5,759 nucleotides of DNA. It comes from Gammaproteobacteria bacterium (GTDB lineage Bacteria; Pseudomonadota; Gammaproteobacteria; Xanthomonadales; Xanthomonadaceae). The translations under genes and the position numbers were made by a program. The notes beneath the pieces were generated by a model. It saw only the letters and a program-made list of their open reading frames with translations, made no database searches and had not been told where the DNA came from. Below are positions 1-5,420 of this stretch, in pieces; within the stretch, counting starts at the first letter, position 1; each line of letters opens with the position of its first letter. Location of the stretch: contig JAUIJO010000188.1 in NCBI GenBank assembly GCA_030431185.1, forward strand, positions 1 to 5,759. The letters run 5' to 3'.

Positions 1-1113
1 GAAGAACTTGGCGATCGGCGAAGACACCTCGCCGGCCTCCGACAGCTTGACGTAGGCCAGGCCCTTGGCGCCGTACTTGGCGGCGTGCGCGGCGTATTCG
101 TCGATCTGCTTGCGGCTGAGCGAGGCACCGCCCGGGATGCGCAGCGCACACACGCGGCCACCGTCGACGCCGGCCCAGTCGGTGAACACCTTGAACTCCG
201 AATCCTTGACCTGGTCGTCGACGTCCACCAGCTCCAGCGCGATGCGCAGGTCCGGCTTGTCGGACCCGAAGCGACGCATCGCCTCGGCCCAGGTCATCCG
301 CGGGAATTCGCCGAGTTCCACGTCCATGACCTCGCGGAACACGTCGCGGACCAGCGCCTCGCTGGTGTCCTGCACGTCGCGCTCGGTCACCCAGGCGAAC
401 TCCATGTCGAGCTGGGTGAACTCGAGCTGGCGGTCGGCACGCAGGGCCTCGTCGCGGAAGCAGCGCGCGATCTGGTAATAGCGGTCGAAGCCGGCGACCA
501 TCAGGATCTGCTTGAACAGCTGAGGCGACTGCGGCAGCGCGTAGAACTCGCCCTCGTGCATCCGCGCCGGCACCAGGAAGTCGCGCGCGCCCTCGGGCGT
601 GGCCTTGGTCAGGATGGGGGTCTCGATGTCCTGGAAACCACGCGCGTCCAGCCAGCGCCGCAGCGCCTGCACCAGCTTCGTGCGGGTGCGCATCTTGCGC
701 TGCATGTCGGGGGTACGCAGGTCCAGGTAGCGATACTTCAGGCGGATGTCCTCGCCCGGGTTCTCGTGCGCGTGGAACGGCAGCGGTTCGGCCTTGTTGA
801 GCCGCTCGACCTCGTGCGCGACCACTTCGACCTGGCCGGTGGGGATCCTGTTGTTGACCGACTCGCGCCTGCGCACCACGCCGGTGACGCGCAGGCAGTC
901 CTCGTAGCCCACCTCGGCGGCCGCGGCGATCACCTCGGCGTTGCCCTCGACCCCCGCCGCGGGTTCGGCGACGATCTGGACGATGCCTTCGTGGTCGCGC
1001 AGGTCGATGAAGCACAGGCCGCCCAGGTCGCGGGCGACGTCCGCCCAGCCGCACAGGGTGACGGTCTGGCCGATCAGGGCCTCGTTGACAAGGCCGCAGA
1101 AGTGGGTACGCAT
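1..1113 (-). CDS. aspS: Aspartyl-tRNA synthetase, N-terminal 371 residues (3' end outside window)
   Basis: Class II aminoacyl-tRNA synthetase that charges tRNA-Asp with aspartate in the cytoplasm. The fragment begins MRTHFCGLVNE, like other bacterial AspRS. An OB-fold anticodon-binding domain covers about residues 1-105, with GWADVARDLGG at 22-32 and FIDLRDHEG at 35-43. The catalytic core follows: RLKYRYLDLR (124-133), motif 1 around GFQDIETPIL (159-168), TKATPEGARDFLVP (169-182), ALPQSPQLFKQ (192-202), and motif 2 RCFRDE (217-222) through EFTQLDMEF (231-239). RFGSDKPDLR (281-290) leads into the bacterial GAD insertion domain. Motif 3 lies beyond the left edge; the family is usually about 580-600 residues. 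The ATG at 1113 fits the E. coli start, and GGAG lies 5 nt upstream. Leu30 matches the residue of discriminating (tRNA-Asp-only) enzymes, where the non-discriminating Pseudomonas enzyme has His. The gene lies 110 nt downstream of the FmdB-type gene on the same strand, probably in one operon. Confidence 0.97.
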   Translation of the reverse strand, partial: MRTHFCGLVNEALIGQTVTLCGWADVARDLGGLCFIDLRDHEGIVQIVAEPAAGVEGNAEVIAAAAEVGYEDCLRVTGVVRRRESVNNRIPTGQVEVVAHEVERLNKAEPLPFHAHENPGEDIRLKYRYLDLRTPDMQRKMRTRTKLVQALRRWLDARGFQDIETPILTKATPEGARDFLVPARMHEGEFYALPQSPQLFKQILMVAGFDRYYQIARCFRDEALRADRQLEFTQLDMEFAWVTERDVQDTSEALVRDVFREVMDVELGEFPRMTWAEAMRRFGSDKPDLRIALELVDVDDQVKDSEFKVFTDWAGVDGGRVCALRIPGGASLSRKQIDEYAAHAAKYGAKGLAYVKLSEAGEVSSPIAKFF

Positions 1114-1136
1114 GGAGGCTCCAGAAGACAGGCATG

Positions 1137-1152
1137 CCCGGCGCGTGCCGGG
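1137..1152 (-). other. Stem-loop in the aspS 5' leader
   Basis: A perfect 6-bp GC stem with a 4-nt loop: CCCGGC, loop GCGT, GCCGGG on the plus strand. It ends 23 nt before the aspS ATG and so lies in the probable aspS leader. On the minus strand a TTTT run sits just before the hairpin rather than after it, so it does not look like an intrinsic terminator of fmdB transcription. It could be chance in GC-rich DNA or could affect leader stability. Confidence 0.35.
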
Positions 1153-1161
1153 AAAACGGAC

Positions 1162-1167
1162 ATTTTA
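1162..1167 (-). promoter_or_regulatory. Weak candidate -10 element for aspS
   Basis: Read on the minus strand, TAAAAT stands out as the only AT-rich hexamer in a very GC-rich spacer, about 50 nt before the aspS ATG. No TTGACA-like -35 is visible at the right distance, and there is no extended -10 TGn. An internal promoter between fmdB and aspS is possible but weakly supported. Confidence 0.22.
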
Positions 1168-1202
1168 ACGGCTCGGTCGGGCCCGCGGCGCGGGGGACGC
1201 CG

Positions 1203-1226
1203 TGACCGCGGGGCGGGGCGCGGTCA
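1203..1226 (-). terminator. GC-rich hairpin beginning at the FmdB gene stop codon
   Basis: The arms are TGACCGCG (1203-1210) and CGCGGTCA (1219-1226), a perfect 8-bp inverted repeat around the 8-nt loop GGGCGGGG. On the minus strand the stem starts with the TGA stop of the zinc-ribbon gene. No U-tract follows, so it is not a canonical intrinsic terminator. It could be a partial attenuator or a 3'-end stabiliser between this gene and aspS. A second short stem (CCCGC 1182-1186 with GCGGG 1190-1194) lies just downstream in the transcript. Confidence 0.35.
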
Positions 1227-1538
1227 GCCCGCGTCGGACGCGGGCTTGGCGGCGGGCTTGGCCGCTGGCGCCGCGGCCGGCTTGGCCTCGCCCTTGCCAG
1301 CCGCGTTGCCGGACCCGGACCCGGCGTCGCCCGCCAGGTTGCGCTTCTTGTCGCCGTCCTTCTTGAAGTCGGTCTCATACCAGCCACCGCCGGCCAGGCG
1401 GAACTGGGGCGCCGTCAACTGCCGGCTTACCCGGGGTTCGCCACAGGCCGGGCATTCGCTCGGGTCGGCATCGGACAGTTTCTGGAGTCGGTCGAAACGG
1501 TGGCCGCAGGCGGCGCACTCGAAAGCGTAGATCGGCAT
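1224..1538 (-). CDS. FmdB-family zinc-ribbon protein
   Basis: A small (104-residue) cytoplasmic protein of the FmdB/CxxC_CxxC_SSSS regulatory-protein family. Its molecular function is not firmly known; regulatory or nucleic-acid-associated roles have been suggested for relatives. It starts with the family hallmark MPIYAFEC. One zinc ribbon is complete: C8-x2-C11 and C29-x2-C32, with GH after the first pair and CPACGEP in the second. A conserved tail of the ribbon domain (QFRLAGGGWYETDF, about 49-62) follows. The rest (about 63-104) is low-complexity Lys/Gly/Ala/Pro with AAKPAAKPA-type repeats, probably disordered. The ATG at 1538 was chosen because MPIYxFxC is the invariant family N-terminus; an in-frame ATG at 1613 would add 25 residues unlike the family. 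No strong Shine-Dalgarno is visible at 1538. It lies upstream of aspS on the same strand, an arrangement seen in many proteobacteria. I see no DUF502-type gene between them. Confidence 0.9.
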   Translation of the reverse strand: MPIYAFECAACGHRFDRLQKLSDADPSECPACGEPRVSRQLTAPQFRLAGGGWYETDFKKDGDKKRNLAGDAGSGSGNAAGKGEAKPAAAPAAKPAAKPASDAG

Positions 1539-1563
1539 GGCAGGCGTTCGGCGAAAGCATCGG

Positions 1564-1595
1564 GCAGGCCCGGAGGGCCCCAGTCTGGGGCCTGC
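1564..1595 (-). other. Overlapping, mutually exclusive inverted repeats in the FmdB gene leader
   Basis: Two perfect 8-bp inverted repeats overlap. The outer pair is GCAGGCCC (1564-1571) with GGGCCTGC (1588-1595). The inner pair is GGCCCCAG (1576-1583) with CTGGGGCC (1585-1592), centred on one T at 1584. Because 1588-1592 belongs to both right arms, the two stems cannot form fully at once. The element ends 25 nt before the zinc-ribbon ATG on the minus strand. It could be an RNA leader structure or, for the inner pair, a DNA-binding palindrome. No known riboswitch or attenuator class is recognisable. Confidence 0.45.
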
Positions 1596-1656
1596 GCGGC
1601 GGTAATCAAGCACGGATCATGCGCGATGGCGCCCAACGCGATACGGTGGGATTGGA

Positions 1657-1671
1657 TGCTGCATTGCAGCA
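1657..1671. other. Short inverted repeat in the divergent promoter region
   Basis: TGCTGC (1657-1662), loop ATT, GCAGCA (1666-1671): a perfect 6-bp inverted repeat about 85 nt before the transporter start and about 120 nt before the zinc-ribbon start. It could be an operator half-site pair or chance; nothing further supports it. Confidence 0.3.
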
Positions 1672-1696
1672 AGCATGCCACCATCACCTGGTCGCG

Positions 1697-1724
1697 TTCA
1701 ACATATCCTGAAATTTCAACGTGT
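1697..1724 (+). promoter_or_regulatory. Direct decamer repeat with an embedded palindrome upstream of the transporter/ggpS operon
   Basis: TTCAACATAT (1697-1706) and TTCAACGTGT (1715-1724) fit TTCAACRTRT and lie 18 bp apart, start to start. Overlapping the second copy is the perfect 10-bp palindrome TGAAATTTCA (1709-1718). The cluster is AT-rich against its surroundings and ends 29 nt before the transporter ATG, where a promoter or operator would sit. Which factor, if any, binds is unknown. Regulation by salt would fit the operon's product but cannot be read from these bases. Confidence 0.4.
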
Positions 1725-1753
1725 TAGCCTGAGGAAAACCCCGACACACGCCG

Positions 1754-3034
1754 ATGATCGCTACCGTACGCCCCCTGGCCGCGCTGCTTGCAGGCGTGGC
1801 CTTCCTGCTGATGGGCAGCGGCCTGCTGGGCACGCTGCTCGCGGTCCGTGGCCGGCTGGAAGGCTTCGACGACCAGACCCTGGGCCTGATCATGTCGGGC
1901 TATTTCGTGGGCTTTTTCCTCGGGACGTACGCTGCGCCCGGCCTGATCCAGCGGATCGGCCACATCCGCGCATTCGCGTTCTATGCCGCCCTCTGCGCCG
2001 CGACCGTGCTGCTGCATGCGGTGTTCGTGAGCCCCTGGGCCTGGGGCCTGCTGCGCCTGGTGACGGGCGTCGCCCTGGTCGGGCTCTACACGGTGATCGA
2101 GAGCTGGTTGAACGTGCAGGCGCCGCCGGGGCAGCGCAGCCAGGTGTTCGCCGTCTACATGGCCGTCAACCTGATGGCGCTGGCGGCCGGCCAATGGCTC
2201 CTGCGGGCCGCGCCCGCGGAGAGCTTCGTGCTGTTCAGTCTGGTCACCGTGCTGGTCTGCCTGGCGGCCTTGCCGGTCACCGCCAGCCGCATGATCCAAC
2301 CCCAGTTGCCGCCGATGCCCAGGCTCGCACTGGCCTCGCTGTATCGCGCCGCGCCGGCCGCCGCCGCCGGTGCGCTGCTGGCGGGACTGGCGATGGGCGG
2401 ATTCTGGGGCCTTGCCGCGGTGTTCGGTTCGCGGATCGGCCTCGACCTGTCCGGCATCGCGATGCTGGTCAGCATCACCATCGTCGGAGGCGCGTTGCTG
2501 CAGTGGCCGATCGGGCGCCTGTCCGACGGCGGCGACCGGCGTACGTCGCTGGTGGTGGTATGCGCCCTGGCCGCCCTGGTCAGCCTGGGGATGATGCTGC
2601 CCGTCGGCCAGTCGGGCGCGACCCTGTATGCGCTGTTCTTCCTCTTCGGCGGCCTCGCCTTCGCGATCTACCCGATCTGCATGGCGCACCTGCTCGACCA
2701 CCTGCCGCCGGAAGACACCTTGTCGGCGGGCAGCAGCCTGCTCCTGCTCAACGGGGTGGGCTCGGCGATCGGTCCGGCGCTGGCGGGCGTCGCCATGACC
2801 CGTTTCGGGCCGGAGGCCCTGCCCGCCTTCTTCGCGGCCACCCTCTTGCTGCTCACGCTGTTCGCCGGCGGCCGCCGCCTGCTCAGGCGCCGCAACCTCG
2901 ACGGTGCGTCGATCTTCCATCCCATGTTGCGGACGACGCCCACGGCGTTCGAGCTCCTCCCGGAAACCGAGGAGCCGGAACGGCCCGACATGCCCTACCC
3001 CACCCCCCTTCCCGACCCCCAGGAGCGACATTGA
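1754..3034 (+). CDS. MFS transporter, YcaD-like (putative glucosylglycerol/osmolyte transporter)
   Basis: A 426-residue inner-membrane permease of the major facilitator superfamily. Hydrophobicity suggests 12 helices, roughly at 8-30, 43-64, 72-93, 97-115, 131-152, 157-175, 200-222, 235-254, 265-283, 288-308, 325-347 and 355-372. MFS loop signatures lie after helix 2 (LIQRIGHIRAF, 64-74) and after helix 8 (QWPIGRLSDGGDRR, 250-263); QWPIGRLxD and IYPICMA (305-311) resemble E. coli YcaD. VIESWLN (114-120) is typical of this branch. A Pro/Glu-rich cytoplasmic tail (about 375-426) makes it some 40 residues longer than YcaD. The ATG at 1754 is the first start after an in-frame TGA at 1730-1732. 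Its best Shine-Dalgarno-like run, GAGGA at 1731-1735, is unusually far (18 nt). The 3' end overlaps the start of the glucosylglycerol-phosphate synthase gene, so movement of glucosylglycerol is the likely role; substrate and direction are inferred from context only. Confidence 0.9.
   Translation: MIATVRPLAALLAGVAFLLMGSGLLGTLLAVRGRLEGFDDQTLGLIMSGYFVGFFLGTYAAPGLIQRIGHIRAFAFYAALCAATVLLHAVFVSPWAWGLLRLVTGVALVGLYTVIESWLNVQAPPGQRSQVFAVYMAVNLMALAAGQWLLRAAPAESFVLFSLVTVLVCLAALPVTASRMIQPQLPPMPRLALASLYRAAPAAAAGALLAGLAMGGFWGLAAVFGSRIGLDLSGIAMLVSITIVGGALLQWPIGRLSDGGDRRTSLVVVCALAALVSLGMMLPVGQSGATLYALFFLFGGLAFAIYPICMAHLLDHLPPEDTLSAGSSLLLLNGVGSAIGPALAGVAMTRFGPEALPAFFAATLLLLTLFAGGRRLLRRRNLDGASIFHPMLRTTPTAFELLPETEEPERPDMPYPTPLPDPQERH
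3021..3033 (+). promoter_or_regulatory. Shine-Dalgarno and TTG start of ggpS, overlapping the transporter stop
   Basis: AGGAG (3021-3025) lies 5 nt before TTG (3031-3033). The TTG shares two bases with the transporter TGA stop (3032-3034), an arrangement typical of translational coupling. The next in-frame starts, ATG at 3085 and 3088, have no comparable upstream signal and lie only 5 codons or fewer before the catalytic DLDGT, so TTG is preferred. Confidence 0.7.
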
Positions 3035-5361
3035 GCGATCCGCGCACACCCACCACCGCCCCCGCCGCATCCGTCACGCCGCGGATGATGCTGGCCACCG
3101 ATCTCGACGGCACCTTCCTCGCCGGCTCGGCCGAGGACCGACAGCACCTGTACCGTCTGGTCGACCGCCATCCGGAGGTCAGCCTGGTCTTCGTGACCGG
3201 CCGGGGCCTGGAAGCGGTCATGCCCCTGCTGTCGGACCCGACGCTGCCCCGTCCCGACTACGTGATCTGCGACGTCGGCGCGACCGTGGTGGACGGCCAT
3301 ACGCTGCAGCCGGTACATCCGCTGCAGGGCGACATCGACGCGCGCTGGCCCGGGGAGCACGCGGTCGCGGACCTGATCGACGGCTTCGAGGGCCTGGTCC
3401 GGCAGGACGTCCCCCAAGAGCGACGCTGCTCCTATTTCTGCGACCCGTCGACGCTGGCGGGCATCCGCGAGGACATCGAGGCCGCTGCCGGCGAACTGGG
3501 CTGCTCGGTGCTGTATTCGGCCGATCGCTACCTCGACATCCTGCCGCCCGACACCGACAAGGGCCGCACGCTCGTCGCACTCGCCGACCACCTCGACGTG
3601 CCCCACGCGAAGGTGCTGGTCGCGGGCGACACGCTCAACGACCTGTCGATGTTCACCGCCGGCTTCCAGGGCGTCGCGGTCGGTGAGTCGGAGAAGGCGC
3701 TGACCCGCGCCACCCGCCAGCTGGCCAACGTCCTCCACGCCAAGGCGCCGGGTTGCGGCGGGATCCTGCAGGCGATCCGCCACTTCAAGCTGCTGCCCGA
3801 GGAGGACCTGAAGCTCAGCACGCCGGCGTCGAGGAACTTCGGCAAGTCCGACCTGGTGATGGTCTACCACCGGCTGCCCTACGAGGAGTACATGGAGGAT
3901 GGCGAGCTGAAGCGGCGCCAGCCGCGTTCGCCCAACGGGATCATCCCCAGCCTGCTCGGCTTCTTCGCCGGCGGTCGCAAGGGCTCCTGGGTGGCCTGGA
4001 GCATCGACGACCCCAAGCGTGGCACGTTCGAGACCCACACCGACGTCGACCGAGAGCGCTACCCCAACCTCACCGCCGCGCGCGTGGCGCTGAGCAAGTC
4101 CGAGGTGGACGCGTTCTACAAGCGCTTCTCCAAGGAAGCGTTCTGGCCGATGCTGCACACGTTCTGGGAGCGCGCGCGCTTCCGCGAGAGCGACTGGCGC
4201 ATCTTCCTCAAGGTCAACCGCAAGTTCGCCGAAGCCGCGGCGGCGGAGTCCGCGCATGGCGCGACGGTCTGGCTGCACGACTACAACCTGTGGATGGTCC
4301 CGGCCTACCTGCGTGAGATGCGCCCGGACCTGAAGATCGCCTTCTTCCACCACACCTACTTCCCCTCCGCCGACGTGTTCAACGTGGTCCCGTGGCGCCG
4401 CGAGATCCTCGGCAGCCTGCTGCAGTGCGACTACATCGGCTTCCACATCCCCCGCCAGGTCGAGAACTTCGTCGACGTGGTCCGCGGCGCGATGCCGTTC
4501 GAGACCGTGTCGCGCGAGGGCTGCGCGCCGCGCTTCCTGACCTACGGCTGCGCGGTCGGACTGGACCGCATGACCACCGCGATCCGGGTGGGCGATCGCC
4601 TGGTGTCGCTGGGCGCGCATCCGGTGGGCACCGACATGGGCCGGATCCGCGGGATGCTGTCGCGGGGCGAGGTCCGCGATCGCATCGAGCACATCCGGAT
4701 GGAGTTCCATGGCCAGAAGCTGGTGCTGTCGATCGAACGCCTGGACTACACCAAGGGCTCGCTGGAGAAGCTGCTGGCCTTCGAGCGCCTGCTGGAGGAA
4801 CGGCCCGAACTGCGCGGCACCATGACCCTGCTGATGGTCTGCGTGCCCGCCGCGCAGGAAATGACCGTCTACCGGCAGCTGCAGACCCAGATCGAACAGG
4901 CGGTGGGTCGCATCAATGGCCGCCACTCACGGCTCGACTGGACGCCGGTGCGCTTCTTCGCGCGCGGGCTGCCTTTCGACCAGGTGGTGGCCCATTACGC
5001 CGCCGCCGACGTCATGTGGATCACTCCGCTGCGCGACGGCCTTAATCTGGTGTCCAAGGAGTTCATCGCCGCCCACGGCATCGAGGGCAGCGCCGGCGTG
5101 CTCGTGCTGTCGGAATTCGCCGGCGCCGCGGCCGAGCTCAAGGGGGCGGTGCTGACCAACCCGCACGACACCGCCGACCTGATGCTGGGGCTGGAGCAGG
5201 CGCTGGCGATGCCCGCCGCCGAGGCGGAATCCCGCCAGCGCCAGCTGTTCGACATCGTCGAACGCTACGACGTCGAACGCTGGGGCAAGGATTTCCTGGA
5301 CGCCGTTGAGGCCGCCGGCAGCGGCATGCGTGGGCACGTGTACGAGCTGGAGCGCGACTGA
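3031..5361 (+). CDS. ggpS: Bifunctional glucosylglycerol-phosphate synthase/phosphatase (HAD + GT20 fusion)
   Basis: This 776-residue cytoplasmic enzyme should carry out both steps of glucosylglycerol synthesis: ADP-glucose plus glycerol-3-phosphate to glucosylglycerol-phosphate, then removal of phosphate. Residues 18 to about 258 form a HAD phosphatase of the sucrose-phosphate-phosphatase type: DLDGT (24-28, Asp24/Asp26), VTGRG (55-59, Thr56), Lys177 in DTDKG, and GDTLND (199-204). The GT20 domain runs from about 272 to 755: MVYHRLPYEE (277-286), SPNGIIPSLLGFF (300-312), HDYNLWMVP (416-424), FFHHTYFPSADVFN (438-451), SIERLDYTKG (567-576, Arg570/Lys575), DGLNLVSKEF (669-678) and LSEFAGAAAEL (693-703). 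YHRxPY, SPNGI, SKEAFWP, HDYNLW and GFHIPRxVENFV match cyanobacterial GgpS far better than trehalose-phosphate synthase OtsA. Cyanobacterial GgpS is about 500 residues with a separate, unrelated-looking phosphatase; the fused form is known from Stenotrophomonas rhizophila. The start is a TTG with AGGAG 5 nt upstream, coupled to the transporter stop. All key residues I can check are intact. Acceptor specificity is inferred from similarity. Confidence 0.92.
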   Translation: MSDPRTPTTAPAASVTPRMMLATDLDGTFLAGSAEDRQHLYRLVDRHPEVSLVFVTGRGLEAVMPLLSDPTLPRPDYVICDVGATVVDGHTLQPVHPLQGDIDARWPGEHAVADLIDGFEGLVRQDVPQERRCSYFCDPSTLAGIREDIEAAAGELGCSVLYSADRYLDILPPDTDKGRTLVALADHLDVPHAKVLVAGDTLNDLSMFTAGFQGVAVGESEKALTRATRQLANVLHAKAPGCGGILQAIRHFKLLPEEDLKLSTPASRNFGKSDLVMVYHRLPYEEYMEDGELKRRQPRSPNGIIPSLLGFFAGGRKGSWVAWSIDDPKRGTFETHTDVDRERYPNLTAARVALSKSEVDAFYKRFSKEAFWPMLHTFWERARFRESDWRIFLKVNRKFAEAAAAESAHGATVWLHDYNLWMVPAYLREMRPDLKIAFFHHTYFPSADVFNVVPWRREILGSLLQCDYIGFHIPRQVENFVDVVRGAMPFETVSREGCAPRFLTYGCAVGLDRMTTAIRVGDRLVSLGAHPVGTDMGRIRGMLSRGEVRDRIEHIRMEFHGQKLVLSIERLDYTKGSLEKLLAFERLLEERPELRGTMTLLMVCVPAAQEMTVYRQLQTQIEQAVGRINGRHSRLDWTPVRFFARGLPFDQVVAHYAAADVMWITPLRDGLNLVSKEFIAAHGIEGSAGVLVLSEFAGAAAELKGAVLTNPHDTADLMLGLEQALAMPAAEAESRQRQLFDIVERYDVERWGKDFLDAVEAAGSGMRGHVYELERD

Positions 5362-5378
5362 GCGCGAGCCCGTCCCAG

Positions 5379-5409
5379 CCTCCCCCTTCGCCTGCAGCGA
5401 AAGGGGAGG
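5379..5409. terminator. Long stem-loop between convergent genes
   Basis: CCTCCCCCTTCGC (5379-5391) pairs with GCGAAAGGGGAGG (5397-5409), giving a 13-bp stem with one mismatch and the loop CTGCA. It fills most of the 59-nt gap between the ggpS stop (5361) and the symporter stop (5421). No U-run follows on either strand, so it is not a textbook intrinsic terminator. It may act as a bidirectional transcript end or stabiliser, or be a copy of a dispersed intergenic palindrome family, which are frequent in Xanthomonadaceae. Confidence 0.55.
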
Positions 5410-5420
5410 AATTGCGCGAC

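Larger units (their letters stand above)
1539..1753. promoter_or_regulatory. Divergent intergenic region with promoters for the FmdB/aspS and transporter/ggpS units
   Basis: This 215-nt stretch lies between divergently oriented genes and must carry start signals for both. It contains overlapping inverted repeats (1564-1595), a short hairpin (1657-1671) and an AT-richer island (about 1697-1738) just before the transporter. Only weak sigma70-like matches are visible, for example TCAACA (1698-1703) and TGTTAG (1722-1727) spaced 18 nt apart on the plus strand. I cannot name the transcription starts with confidence. The open frames crossing the region look like shadows. Confidence 0.6.

Noticed and set aside
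85..1530. 481-codon plus-strand open frame across aspS and the FmdB-type gene
   Set aside because: It is antisense to two genes with clear family motifs; its Arg/Ala/His/Asp-rich composition is typical of a GC-bias shadow frame.
1539..1613. 25-residue N-terminal extension of the zinc-ribbon protein from an ATG at 1613
   Set aside because: FmdB proteins start at MPIYxFxC; the extension overlaps the hairpin region and has no family resemblance.
1664..1707. TTGCAG and CATATC as a promoter pair
   Set aside because: The spacing is about 32 nt, far too long for a sigma70 promoter.
1675..3030. Upstream extension of the ggpS frame, which would give a 1228-residue protein
   Set aside because: The first 452 codons are an out-of-frame reading of the transporter gene, rich in Arg/Pro/Gly. 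The real start is the TTG at 3031 with a good Shine-Dalgarno.
1724..3070. 448-codon minus-strand open frame opposite the transporter
   Set aside because: It is very rich in Gln, Arg and Gly with no domain pattern; it mirrors the codon bias of the transporter gene.
2995..4926. 643-codon minus-strand open frame
   Set aside because: It is the complement of the ggpS coding frame; the composition is rich in Arg, Asp, Val, Gln and His with no recognisable domain.
3031..5361. Trehalose synthesis fusion (OtsBA-like)
   Set aside because: The GT20 domain has YHRLPY, SPNGI, HDYNLW and GFHIPR motifs as in GgpS instead of OtsA's SNR, GGL and HDYHL, and the phosphatase is sucrose-phosphate-phosphatase-like rather than OtsB-like.
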